The notes under the pieces were generated by a model. That model was not told the DNA's origin and did no database searches. It was given only the letters and a program-made list of their open reading frames with translations. From the NCBI GenBank assembly GCA_905331475.1, contig CAJNYU010004201.1, positions 8,935 to 72,934 of the forward strand: a stretch of DNA of 64,000 bases, in the 5' to 3' direction. The stretch is from Rotaria socialis. Lineage: Eukaryota > Rotifera > Eurotatoria > Philodinida > Philodinidae. Numbering within the stretch: position 1 is the first letter of the stretch; each line of letters opens with the position of its first letter. The translations under genes were made by a program, and so were the position numbers. Below are positions 22,348-34,807 of this stretch, piece by piece.

Positions 22348-25300
22348 ATGGCTGCATTTTTAAATCGTGTCTTTGGAAAAACTTTGCAATCATCATCGAA
22401 AAAAAATGCTTCATCTGCTAATGCGTCGTCATCATCATCATCGTCGACGTCGACGTCCTCAACATCTACTCTTCCTTTAGTTCCTCTTGAACTACCGTAT
22501 GTAAAATAATGTTTATTATTCATCAAAAATGATTTCAGCTTTTATTTTTCAACAGACCATGGATACCACCAGATTTAAATCGCGATCATATTCGTCTTCT
22601 TGTATTTTCCGATAGTGATGATGTTGGATTAGAGCTTATATTTGATTCAAAAACTCTACGTCTTATTTCATCTTCGGACAATGATAATATTACTAATAAA
22701 CCAGCGACGGCAGTCAATACTCGAACATCACTATCACAAGTTCCAGGATCTGTATGATTTATATCTTCTTTTTTTCCATTTATTCTTGTTAAAGCAAAAA
22801 TCTATTTATAGAATCGAACAAGTAAACCACCAATGGGTCCAAGTAATAGTAGTAGTCGTTCTCGTCTTGCTGTTACACGCTTTACTCATAGAGGAAAAAT
22901 TTATGAGGTACGTACTAAAAAAAGAACGGAAAATGAATACTTACTTTCCTTCATGATTTAGTTAATGAAAGCTACTAATGATATACGTAACTATGCTGAT
23001 TATATATTTGGAACTATGCCGTTATTATTTAAAGGCACTGGCATGAAAATTCATACGAGCAAGTACGTTTCTTTTTTGTTTTATTTGTTTTTGGAGAATT
23101 TTTATATTGAATCTATCATTGTAGATCACCATTACAGTTAGTGATGAGTCGCGTATTTGTTGTTCAATTACCTGAACGGTTATTATTGAAATTGAATTGA
23201 TTTTTATTGAAATTGTTTATGTTTTTGTTTTTAACGTTTAGAGCTGATGCAATTGTGGATACATCTATAACATCGGAACCAGATACAATATCTATTAATC
23301 CTTTCAATCCATTTTCATCGTCACCATCAAATCGATCATGTATTTTTTAATAATTATAATTGAGATTATATTAATTCTTGTTTTAATTATTTAGTCAGTT
23401 CAAATGTTAGTGTTGCCTCGTCCACAATATCAAGTATTGATCCTCTTGGTGAAGATTTAACAAATCAAAGATTTGGTCGACTCTATCGTCGATGGTTAAA
23501 ATGTGCAAATCGCTCAATGAAAAAACCTCCAAAACAAGTAAAAAAGAAATAAATTTATGACTAGCTGTCTGAATTGAAATTATTCTAGCCGGGTCGTCGT
23601 TCTCGTCGATGTATTGGTGTAGCATTTATTGTTACATTTCAACCAAATGAAATGTCAAAATATCAGTAAAATTATATTTTTTTATTGAGATCTCTTATGC
23701 TAATTATTTTTTAAAAGGCATTTCGAAGAATTTTTTTGTACACATGCACCGTTAATTGAAAATCATTTTCATAAAATAATGGCTGCAGCAGAAGCGAATA
23801 TCAATGAACGAAATACCATCGCTGCAACTATGCTCGACGTATGACAAAAATTTTTATGAATACGGAATGAAAATTTTATGATTTTTCTTTTAGAAATTAT
23901 TCAGTTTTAAAGACGAACTTTATGTATTATACACACGCCCTCGTCTTGTACATCCTGCATGGTATATCCTAACACAAGAACATATAAGTATGAGTAAACG
24001 ACGTGCATTAGCTCAACAATTATGCTCAATTATTGATTTATTTACAACACCCAAATATGGCGAGTAAGTTAATTAGATATAATATCTGTTAGATATAGTA
24101 GGCAATTAGAAAGAAAATTTTCTTACCTGTCGAGTGTCCAAAATATTTACGTTGGATTGTACCATATTTTGTCAATCTTTATAAAATTTTTCCTTATCCC
24201 GATTGGATATTCACCTCGAAAACAGAAAGAAATTTTTTTTACAATTATGGTATGTGGAGACTAGCGCACTCTAGATATTTCTCTGACAAATAGAGCGTGT
24301 CGAATTCGACATACGTACTTGGAGAGTGTGAATTCAAATATATTCTTGTTTTGACACTATTTCGGCCGACTAAACGTTTTAATCTCTTAAAATTGTCCGT
24401 ATATACTATTCAGGAACGAAAGAAAAGGTGTATTGGCACTAGTGGTAGAACGAACTACACATTAAATCAAGGAAAATGTGACCAGATAAACTAAATATAT
24501 CGTTTTTTTTTTATTAGTTTTCTCAATTGTGCTTTGTCTGCTTTACTAAGCTATCAATTATCTTGGTTATCTACGGTTTCACCGTCACTCGGTAAATCTA
24601 AGCAAAAAGTTTTATTTAAAGCTAAAGCAGATTATGTAAGAGAAAAAAATTAAAACACATGCATATGCTATTTACATATTTTATATTTATAGGTGAATTC
24701 ATTACAAAGTTTTCTGCAATATAGTCCTCTATGGGGACAGTTGGTGTTAGTTGATAATAATGCATTTTTTCGTTTGACTAATCTGTTTCTTGTATTATCT
24801 AGAGATCTTTTCAGTGCTTATGGCAATCCATTATATATCTGCAGAACAGTTCTTGTTGGTAGTGATGCATCGTTGCTCAATCGTTTATTATATTTATTAA
24901 GTTTTTTCATACGTCCAAGTTATTTAACTTATAAAATCCCAAATACAAATCTATCAGATGCAAGCGACGAATCAAATCGTACATATAAAAAAATTCGTCG
25001 ATATATTGATGAATTAATTGCTACCTCAATACAAATACAAGATATTGAACCATACTCACCAATCCATAGCGTTAATTGGAACGATGACGATGATGATGAA
25101 CAAAATATTGAAGACGATATTGATATATTATCCAATGATAATACATCAGCTAATAATGATAGTCATATAAAAACATATTCGGGCACAGAAGACTTGTATC
25201 ATTTACCATATACATCTGATGATACTGAAGGTCAAAGTGTTGATGAACATTATATATCAGAATTGTTGGATACATTAATTCTACATATTGAACAGATGAT

Positions 25301-27154
25301 ACTCGATGAACGCCGTGAAAACACTCAGTAAGATTAATAGTACTTGCAGAAACATTGTCTAGGTATTTTTCTTACCAGGGACACATGGGGAATTAGGAAA
25401 ATGACTTGAAGTTTGAGCAAAATTTTAGAACCTTCCATTTCTAGATTATTTATTTCATCAAATATATATTTACTTTATTTATGGTTGAGGTCGTTTTCTT
25501 CTATTTCTTTTTAATAATTAATGAAGAATGATTGTTGAGACAGCTAAGTTCGAATATGTGCGCTCAGCGCATATTAATGTCTGTATTCGTTCTTGTCATT
25601 CTTTTTCTCCAATTGCAATCTTAATTCCATGATTAAAAGAAAACAGATGTTAGCGATGACGGTTACTCGATATAACAATAATTTATTAAATGAACGATAT
25701 TTCACTAATCAATAGGAAGATTTTCATAAATATATATTTGATTTAGAGCACCTGAAAAACTACAAAAAAAAGTGTCTGTAGCAGTACAATCACCAACAAA
25801 GTCAATCATGCCATCAACACCAAACAAAACTCTTATGTCATTATCATTATTTGAGCCGTGCCATCTTGGTCCTGAACCGGTACAATCAAATAATGATTAT
25901 CATCTAGATCTAGCTCTATCATTAATATCATCCGTTACATCCTCTTATTCACCGGATTTTATTTTGCAAGCTATTGAAACCACAAATATAAAGGATATTC
26001 GCCATGCAATTGTATCTCAACATACATATGATGTATCTGAAAATGGAGGTGTTTTTCTTAATGGCGACGAAATCGATACATCCATAACAATATTGATTAA
26101 TATAGATGATATGTCTGTAAATTTATATTCAAGTAAACATAATGAAATAGCGCAACGACAAGAACGCACAACACTAATTCAGCCATTAATCGAAAATGCG
26201 CATTTAGCTCGACAACTATTACCAGCTGATTTTGCTTTGTTGAATATGGAAGATAGCTTACAAGAAATCTATTTTCTTGCTTTAGCTATTCTTAAATATA
26301 TGAAAGCAAATAACAGATCAGTACGTATATTTTGAAAAGAAAGTAAATTTTTAGATTGATCTCGTCTCGAGAGCTAATCATAAAAAGTAAAACACTAGAT
26401 TCATCTATTCTATGTCAAAAATAAATTTTATATGGCATCCATAGAAATACATAATCATCTTAGTCTAAGTAATTTATTTATGAGAAAAATGTGCAATCAT
26501 CCGATTAATATTTTGATGAATATTAATGAATGCTCTTTAAAAAATGGAATCTTATCTATTCTGTTCATTTTAATTTTTCAAAACTCTTATTGACATTATT
26601 CGATTCCTATTATGACAAGGTTCCTCAAAGTCATAAATAGAAGAAAAAAATGATTATTTCCTTGACTTTTTCTCTCGTACAACAGGTTGAATCAGTTCGA
26701 ATCAATTAAGAGCTTATTCCATCTTTTTACTTTATCCCCTAATACATTCACTAACTATGAATTATGTAGTTTACCCAAAGCATAAAAAAACGTAAACCAA
26801 TTTTATCTAGAAGCGTTCTTTTTACATACTTCTAAATATGAATTTTCTATTTAGTTATATAGTCAAGAAAATGTACATTCATTTACTAGTACGCTGTCAA
26901 CAGCAAGTATTGCTAGTAGTGATACAGATGAGCAACGTAGTATGGCAACAACTAATACAGCTACTCAATTACCGACACACATAATGACAAATTCAATGTT
27001 ATCCAATGAATTCATACATTCACTACAAATTGATCATAATTCTGAACTAGTACAGAATATATTAAGGAAATTTCATTTACAAAAATCCGATTATATGTTT
27101 TTGGAAAATATTTTGCGTGTTCTTGAACGTGAACGAAAGCAAATGATTGGTTGA
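22348..27154 (+). CDS. Folliculin-interacting protein (FNIP1/2 homologue)
   Basis: Fourteen exons: 22348-22496, 22556-22751, 22812-22907, 22962-23062, 23125-23178, 23242-23339, 23395-23537, 23589-23665, 23718-23838, 23894-24063, 24518-24635, 24693-25327, 25747-26320 and 26855-27154. They sum to 2832 nt (943 aa), a clean multiple of three; human FNIPs are about 1,110-1,170 aa. The N-terminal longin part shows PWIPPDLNRDHIRLLVFSDS and LELIFDS, then GTGMKIHTSKSPLQLVMSRV. The DENN-like part has RRCIGVAFIVTF, FCTHAPLIENHF and YSPLWGQLVLVDN. The C-terminal part includes LFEPCHLGPEP and FHLQKSDYMFLENILRV. FNIP binds folliculin and AMPK and acts at lysosomes in Rag-GTPase/mTORC1 control. An Asp-rich loop (NWNDDDDDEQNIEDDIDIL) in exon 12 is probably disordered. 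Introns of 419-534 nt occur in the 3' half while most others are 50-70 nt. Confidence 0.93.
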
Positions 27155-27835
27155 ACATTCTTATTTTCATTTTTTTTATGGCCTTCAGTTTTTTTTTTCA
27201 TTTGTTTTACAATGAACATATTTTTTGTACTCAGGTGAATTGAAGATGTAAAATAAATTTGAGCAATCTACATGCGTTTCTTGTATATCAACTGATTTCG
27301 GAGGCATTCTTTCGATTCTAATTGATCTTAATAAAATGAAGTGTTAAAATAAGAAAAGAAAAAGTTAATCAAAAATGAGTTGGCAAAAAACTTGAGTATG
27401 AGCATGTATGTGTCAACTTATGCACCGTCTCTCCTTAAAATTATATAAGAAACTCTTCAGTTGACTGATTTCTTCTAAATAAATTCCGTAGATTTCTTGT
27501 TGGACTTCGAGAACGGAAATAATAAAAAAAGATTTAATCAGTTTATCAGCAGCATCATAATGTCCTTCTTGTCTGTTTTATTATTATTGACGAAACATTA
27601 CAACAATAAGAAAGCCCGATACAAAATTAAGCGATCGTATAGAATTAAGAATTAAATGTTGATTGATTAATTGTGCTTCTTTTTTCATACGGGATACACA
27701 CGCACACATACGCTTGCGCGACATAAAAAAAGAGAACGATTTATTATTACTTTTCAGAAATGCTTATAATTTCTTTTTCTTTTCTTTTCTTTTTTAATTT
27801 AATATTTTTAACTGTGTTAGTATCAGATCGTTTTA
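27155..27835. other. Convergent 3' region; no gene seen
   Basis: This is the shared 3' space of FNIP (+) and the peptide-precursor gene (-). AT-rich with several T-runs and AATAAA-like words. Nothing else is supported. Confidence 0.4.
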
Positions 27836-28405
27836 TTATTTTCGTAGCTTAAAAACAAAAAGCCTTTGAACTGCATCCTTGAAACAAGATTCTCGTTCTT
27901 CGTGCATCGAGAGTTCACCACACCGTTTATAAGCAGCTACGAGTGGATTCCAATGTGGTCGATTATTGCGATGTTGCACATCAGAATTTGATGATTTAAA
28001 TGAAAATATCGAACGTTTCCATGAAGGTTTCTCATTTTGTCTCGTCTCCGATAAATACGATAACCATGGTGCTACATTATCATTGTTTTCATAATTATTT
28101 GTATCGAAAACTGCGCCGTCATCATTATCGCCATCATGAATTTCCATACTTTTAAATGGTAATACTTGATTATTTTCTTTATTGAAAGAAGAAGAAGATG
28201 ATAATGAATCACTTTGTAGGGCCGATGGCTAAAGAATGTTTTTTTTTAAGTTTAGAATTAATCATTTAAGAAAAAGAAGAAATCTATTAAAAATTTTCAA
28301 TTAACTTACGTTGTTATCTAATGAGTAAATTTTATAAAGAGCAACTGACTGAACAAGTATAAGAAATATGAAAATACGGCGAATTGGAATTAGTAACGCA
28401 ATCAT
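27836..28405 (-). CDS. Secreted 162-aa protein, candidate peptide-hormone precursor
   Basis: Two exons, 28405-28310 and 28228-27836, with an 81-nt intron and a phase-0 junction. The start (MIALLIPIRRIFIFLILVQS) is a hydrophobic signal-peptide-like segment. A Ser/Asn/Asp-rich, low-complexity middle follows. The C-terminal third has dibasic sites: KPSWKR before SIFSFKSSN, and AAYKR before CGELSMHEERESC, with exactly two cysteines 12 residues apart, then FKDAVQRLFVFKLRK and the stop. This arrangement (signal, acidic spacer, KR sites, one possible disulfide loop) is typical of neuropeptide or hormone precursors. I do not recognise a known family from the sequence, and the tail KLRK does not give an amidated end. 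It could also be an unrelated secreted protein. Confidence 0.6.
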
Positions 28406-28565
28406 TTTTGCTTAAGAGTCAAAGAAAAGAAAACAACAGTATCTAAAACAAAAATAATTACATCATAATTAGACTCCTTATTTCAAGTCATGAGTAAATG
28501 ATAATATGCAAAGCTAACTTCAGTTCTACTTATATACCAAATACTCAAGCGAGAATCAGAGAGGC

Positions 28566-28592
28566 GAGAGAGAGAGAGAGAGAGAGAGAGAG
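28566..28592. repeat. (GA)n microsatellite
   Basis: An uninterrupted GA dinucleotide run about 160 nt upstream of the peptide-precursor start codon. Pure runs like this are length-variable and may be of use as a marker; no regulatory role can be claimed. Confidence 0.9.
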
Positions 28593-29625
28593 GAATAGAA
28601 ACAAATAAGAAAAAAAAGACTTTTCAAACTACGCCTGTAAAAGAAGACGAACGAGAAGTAATTGTTATAGTAGAAAGAAACGGTGGGAACGCATAGTGAA
28701 CAATCATGGAATTTTAAAATAAAATGATTATATAGCTCATTGCTGAAACAATAATATTGAATGCAAACATTACTGTTTAACATAGGGCCTACGCAATGCT
28801 ATTAAAAAGAATTTATTAATATTAATTTAGATGAGCCTCAAACGCTTGTATACTTATAAATAGATATATAGATATGCAAATGAATTTTCAGTCATATAAC
28901 AAAACTTGAAAAAGAACATAACATATAGATTGATTATGACTATATTTTTGTTATTATCGTAGATAATATTCATGTCATGTTTTTCGACACTCATACAACA
29001 CGGTGAGTCGACTTATAGAAGATATTTTATTCGACGTGTTAAACTGTGGAATAATAGAGGTTATAGCGAGAAAGTGACTAATTTTCAAAAAACGAAGGCA
29101 CATTTACATTTTCATTAGTTGAATGCAATATAAATAAACTGTTTTACTGAGTATTGTCAATGATCTGTTCGCCCACGTTTCCTCTTTATTTCTTCGATAA
29201 TATTGTTGATGTGGCTTTTTTCATTCTCTACGATTTCTTATTCTTTATTATATTGTGCACAAATATTATTAATTAGAATATTTCTGTACTTGACGAATAA
29301 CAAAGATAGAGAGTGGGAATCCTTTTTTCGTAATCTTGATTCTTAGTACTCCATGGGTTTTGTAAATAACAATCAACCTGCATTTATGTCATTTAATACA
29401 TCGTAAAAAACAAGCAACATTTCCAAAATTTGTTTTCATCAACACTAGATTTTTAATGTAACATCGACATATACTCATTTACTCACCCACATAGTCATCA
29501 AATATTGCTAGATGTTAACTTTTAATATTGACTTCTCTTTTACGTTATTGACAAGCTACGGATAGAGTTCAAGAGATACACTCGATGAATTCAAGAGAAA
29601 ATAAAAAGTACAAAAAAACTCATTT

Positions 29626-29855
29626 TTATTCAATCTTTTCAAGTAGGGTACGTTCGTAGGCTGAGCGATCTTCGATAAGTCGTTCGTTTTTCTATAAAAA
29701 GAAATAAAAAAAAAGAAATCATACACAGGTTGTAATTGACGATTAGGTTCTTCACTCTGTTTAGAGACATCATATGTGGAGTAAAACACAAATATACTCA
29801 CTATCATGCTAAAAGACACAATATAATGTGCAGAAAATAAAAAGAATTCATTCAC
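29626..29855 (-). CDS. Putative 64-aa single-pass membrane protein
   Basis: Two exons, 29855-29727 and 29691-29626, with a 35-nt intron (GTGTAT...TATAG); 195 nt in total. The N-terminus MNEFFLFSAHYIVSFSMIVS continues into a hydrophobic helix (IVSIFVFYSTY), followed by a charged helical tail (KNERLIEDRSAYERTLLEKI E, stop). The layout matches small mitochondrial or ER membrane proteins with a short N-terminus and a coiled charged tail, but I cannot name a family. AATAAA overlaps the stop region on the same strand. An alternative donor two bases on keeps a different frame open to about 29556, giving a Phe-rich tail that looks less protein-like. The intron would be unusually short; this lowers confidence. 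Confidence 0.45.
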
Positions 29856-31198
29856 TAATGATAATCTGGATCGTGCGAATAAATAAAAGGTTTCTTTTAA
29901 AGCAAGATCATTCTAACTCTAACACAATACCACTAAATTCATGATGAACTGAATTTTGTACACTCAATGTTTCTCTGAGTATTTGAACATTTGAATAAGA
30001 AACAGCAAAGGATTTATATCAATATTGAATGGCAAAACGTTTTTATTTTCATATATGTTAAATATAAACAAACTCTATCGGGCTCAAGATTACGATAGAC
30101 TTTATTGTCATGCAATATGTTTATTTTTTGAACAAAAAGCAAAAAAGAACGCCTGTGTATTGATCTCAAAAACGTTAGATTAATTTATAGAATTTTGCAT
30201 CGATTATACAATTCCTGTCAAGATAATGGTTGCTTCATGAATGATAGTTATAAAGAACCATTTGTGTTCGATGTGGATCTCAATGGGGACTTTTCGAAGA
30301 TTGCCATTTTCTCAGAATGAACATTAGAATGATATATCGAGCAATAATAGTTCATTTATCTCATTTTTTTCTTTCAGGTATGCAATTTTATTTACATCAA
30401 TACACATTGAATAGACATTTACACTTGCTTTTTTTGATTTGGTGATATTTTGAGAATAAATAAAAGTCAATTTCCTTTCTTTGCCTACTGATAATTTTAA
30501 CTGGGTTAAATAGACTGAAAGAATCATGTTGACATACAGCATGTCATCTTCTCGCAATTATTTAAGCACTCAATGAATTTTCTTATATAACAATCGATCA
30601 TTTCTGATGCAGCCTTTTTGTTTTCTATGTAAAAAAAAAGAACTTATTGGTGTTTCCCTAAGCTAAAAAGAAAAGGTCGCGCTCTAGCACTAGAAAATAT
30701 TTTTCATTGGCTTCATGATCAATTTTCGCTGGAAAGCTTAAGATCATAAATTTCGTACACGTTTGAAGACAATCCATCGGAATACTTAGAGTGCTTAATT
30801 TTTAAATAGCTTCATGACGGACACACTCATTTTCTGTCAATTATTATTATTATTTTACATAACATAAAAATCGATCTCATCATTCATACGTGAAATTAAT
30901 GAGTTATAATTACGTATTTGAGATATGCAACTTATTTATTTTTGTATATCAAATATCAATAAGAAAAAATGAACCAGTGGGCTACGTTTTTCCCTCCCAA
31001 CTGTTCATATTACACAGGAACATACACAGTTGAAAGTTTGCTCGCACTTAAGTAAATTATGTATTTAACGACAAACAATGATCTAGAAACATAACTACAT
31101 TAACTCATTTTAGCATCTAACAATATGTCAGTTGACGGGAAATAATCGAGCCTGACATAAAGATGTCGAAAAAATTCATCAGAGAAATGTTATTTGTC

Positions 31199-31607
31199 CA
31201 AGGGGGAAAACTGATTTCTTGATTTCGCCTGATTTCTAGTGATTTCCATCGCAGGAAATCAGTTTTATATGTAAAAGTCACATTGCCGAAAGTCGTTGAA
31301 AATGTTTAGAAATTAATAAAGTCGATGAGAAATCGATGAAAGTTAAGGATAGTCACCAAGTTTGGGGATCCTCATAGAAAATTAGAAAATCAGAGAAATC
31401 ACTAGAAATCAATTTGTTCTTTTTTTACTGTATATTTGGAGAATTTTTGTAATATGAAATGGCTTTTAGCGATTTCTAATGGCTTCTCATGTTTTTCTAA
31501 TAGTCAAAATCGATTTTTGGGTTTCATTTTCATCCGACCACCTTTTAATGATTTCTAGTGATTTCTCATGATTTCTGGTACAATAAATCAGCCCCCCCCC
31601 CCGCTTG
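31199..31607. mobile_element. hAT-type MITE with GATTTCT-rich arms
   Basis: The left end is CAAGGGGGAAAACTGATTT. The right end, read on the other strand, is CAAGCGGGGGGGGGGGCTGA, so the ends are inverted. The 8 bp outside are TATTTGTC (31191-31198) and TATTTTTC (31608-31615), a 7/8 match that fits a hAT target duplication. The interior repeats GATTTCT/AGAAATC many times in both orientations (for example GATTTCTAGTGATTTC near the left arm and the same string near the right arm), so the element can fold back. No coding frame. The 11-C run near the right end may vary in length. Confidence 0.65.
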
Positions 31608-33553
31608 TATTTTTCGAATGAATAATCTTTTGTTTTGCTTTTAACTCTATTGTAATGCCTGATGGCGATACTTGTGTACCGCTGAATAGGAATGACCTTT
31701 TCTTTGTCGTAAACTATTCTGATGATTTACGACCGTACTTGTAAAATATTGTATATAGTTTATTAACGACTGAGATAAGATGACTGTATGTAGTTAAGTT
31801 TCTACCATGTACAACATCATACTCCTACTGTCTATGGCTGTACACCGTTGTTAGCTATCGAACGGGAATAAGTTGCCACAACATTCGGATCTCTCAAAAG
31901 AAAAGAAATACATTATTTATATCAATGAATGCTTACCGTTGTAGAGTTATTTCTCGAATTTATACAAATATTAAAAAACTATATACATTTTTTTTATAAC
32001 TTGACAACTAAGCGTGTTAAGTGCATAGATACCTTAACCGACACGATAGATTGTACCGATTAGAAGGCAAAACAAACCACCCATCAATATTCGATACCTC
32101 TCAAAGGGTCAAATCAAATCTTTAATTAGCAACAATAGATGAATTTTTAGCACAAGGTTATTTCTCAATATTTTGGGCTGTTAAATTTTAGCCCTTTTAA
32201 GAATGGGTCTTAAAAACTTCATAGCTGGTACGGTAACGCACTGTATGTGATCATTAATTGTAAAGAAATACAGACTATTAATTACGCGTCATGTAATTTG
32301 ATTTAAATAGAATGTTATTGTATCAAATAAAATAGATTGTGAATATGGTGATAAGTTCTTTTTCATGTTTTGATTATTAGTAATATGGAATTCTTTTCTC
32401 TTGCATATTATTATAAACATGAAAGGCGTACTTAAAAATTAATATCATCGCTTTCAATGATATTTACATTAACATTACTCATCGGAGTTCTGAGAACAGT
32501 CTGAATATTTCTTGCATGTTATCTTTTCAATTTATAAAATATTTTAATCTCCTAAGAATGCCATTCATTTTCACAGGAAATTCTTTTTCTGTATCAATTG
32601 ATTCTACATTTGATCAAATTTTACTAGTGCTGCTGTTCATAAATATGTATTCCTAGTTATTTTCTTCTTTCGTCATTCACCGTCTATAATGAATGCCCGC
32701 CTGATTACATGTTACACCAATCCATTCGATTAAAATGGATCAAAGGAAGTTTATTTATGATGCAATTGCCAATTGATTAATAATGCACTGAGTCTATGCC
32801 GAAAACACGCCATTGCCTGCTAATACTTCCCCCAACGCATGATCGACAATTTTTTCCGGTTATATTTTTCTTTTAAGTAAAATTGCGCACATTTTTAGGT
32901 TCAACTTGCCAGAGGAATAATCTAATTGGAACGCATCACGACAATTTTGAGTGTCATTCTAGTATAGTCGCCGTGCTAATCTTCACTCCGTCCTTTCAAG
33001 CTTATTAGATGTCTCATCGAAGTGTGGCACAGAAGTGATCTAATCAACTAGCACACCATGCATACAAGCAGACACATTGTGTTAGGCGCTAATATGTATA
33101 AAACGAAAGAAACAAGTGTAACAACCTCGGTTGAGTTTATTGTGTATCGTGATATAGTATCACTTTCTTATGGAGTTGATTGTTCGTGCATGTTATTCCA
33201 ACCGTATCCTGTCATCGGGTGTTATATCATGTTTTACTCTTCTCTCTTCGATATGTATATACTAGTCATTATGTAACCGTCTACTGACTCTCATCGTGTT
33301 GAGTTTATCTGTTCTCCTGATATAATCATATATCACTATTTAGTCTAGCGCGTGCTTCTACTTGGATCAATGTTCAACGTTTGCTCTTTCTCTTTGTGTC
33401 GCTTTAATATTTATTTTTTTCCTCTATTGTTCTACTCTAAGTATATAAAGAGTAGGCGAGAGAGAATAAAAGCATTCTGGTGTGGAGTAAGCATTAAAAT
33501 CCTGTTACAACAAGCAGTGTCACTGCTGTTATGTGACAGTAACGATGAAAAAG

Positions 33554-33627
33554 GTGACCTTCATGGGAATCAAACCCATACCTCCTGCTATCCGGGTAGC
33601 TGTCCTAAGCCAACTAGGTTAGGAGGC
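33554..33627 (-). ncRNA. tRNA-like sequence, probably a tRNA-derived SINE head or tRNA relic
   Basis: Read on the minus strand, there is an A-box-like stretch (CCTAGTTGGCTTAGGA, also able to form a D-arm) and a B-box-like stretch (GGGTTTGATTCCCAT, a perfect T-arm of five pairs). The anticodon stem is imperfect (GCTA/TAGC around CCCGGA) and the acceptor stem does not close properly, so this is not a working tRNA. Downstream on the same strand the sequence forms a further small hairpin (GTCAC ... GTGAC). A SINE head is likely; a single decayed tRNA is the alternative. Confidence 0.45.
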
Positions 33628-34807
33628 GCAACTTAATCATACTTTAGAATTAGTGTGATGCAACACTAACATTAACACATTGTCATATGATTTAATATTG
33701 ACATTTACTTATTGCATCATACACATACGCCACAAGCTCACATGTTGGCTATACAACTGAATATACAAAGTTTATCTTTCTTGATGAAACCTCAGTGTAA
33801 CTAGATGGTATTTGAGTTTCACTCGTATTCGAAATGTGATGCGAAGCAAAAATCTCGATTTTCTACAAAAAAATTTACTATTCAGGGAAATTTTGAATAA
33901 TGTTTATGTAGCCATAATGGAATTCATCACTCTAAAAACTCTATTCTTTCTTAGCGATACATTCTTAAAGACCGACTTCGATTGATCCATTAATTATCTC
34001 CATGATTCATTATATTAGACCAGCTGTAAATGAATAGACTATAGTGGTTAACATATGTTGATGACGTCATTTCAATCATCTCGAAACAAATTTCTTTCAT
34101 TTTTGTCGTTTTGGAACGTTATTTATGAGTGGATATAATATCAGATTAAAGAATAGAAAACAGGGACAAAAAGTTCGAACTTGATACTTTGATCTCACGT
34201 TTCAACAAATTTCCTATGTTTTTTGGTACCCGAGATCATTGGGCCACAAAATGATGAAAAAGATGCGTACGTCAAGAAAGCAAAAGAAAACACGCGACGG
34301 GCTACATAGATGCTACGCTTCGCATCGTATTAAAAATTTAGCTTAATAAACTAAAACTCACATGCATCACGGATAGATCTTCCCGATGCAGCAATGGCAT
34401 CTGCCCACTAGGGAAGTTCCTGAAGTGAAGAAACTATTTCTAGTCCAAGCTTTTGCATATATCTTAGGTACTATAATTGTGTCTCACTGCTTTGAGCAAT
34501 GTTCATGTTCTTAGCGTTGTCAAAGTTATTGTCAAGAATGCTAAAGGAAATTTTGTAGAAGGATAAATATATTTTAAAGAAAAATCGCTAAGGGATTTTT
34601 CTTATGGAATCAAAATTTCAAAATAAGAACATCAAGTGTGTCAGGGCATAGTAAGTGCATTAAAAATATAACGAAACAATTCATCTGACATTTTTTATTA
34701 TTTGAAAATACAAGATATCACAAAAACAAAAAAAATATATATATATATAATATCTGACTGAATTATAAGACTAATTGGCCTTTTGATTAATGAAAATATT
34801 CAAAGAC

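Larger units (their letters stand above)
29856..34807. other. Gene-poor 5-kb region
   Basis: No gene with splice support was found on either strand. The region holds a 409-bp hAT-type MITE (31199-31607), a tRNA-like relic near 33.6 kb, and a (TA)n run near 34735-34749. The plus-strand frames at 33058-33276 and 33352-33636 have no domain, and the second runs through the tRNA-like relic. Promoter elements for the 64-aa gene should lie just right of 29855. Confidence 0.4.
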
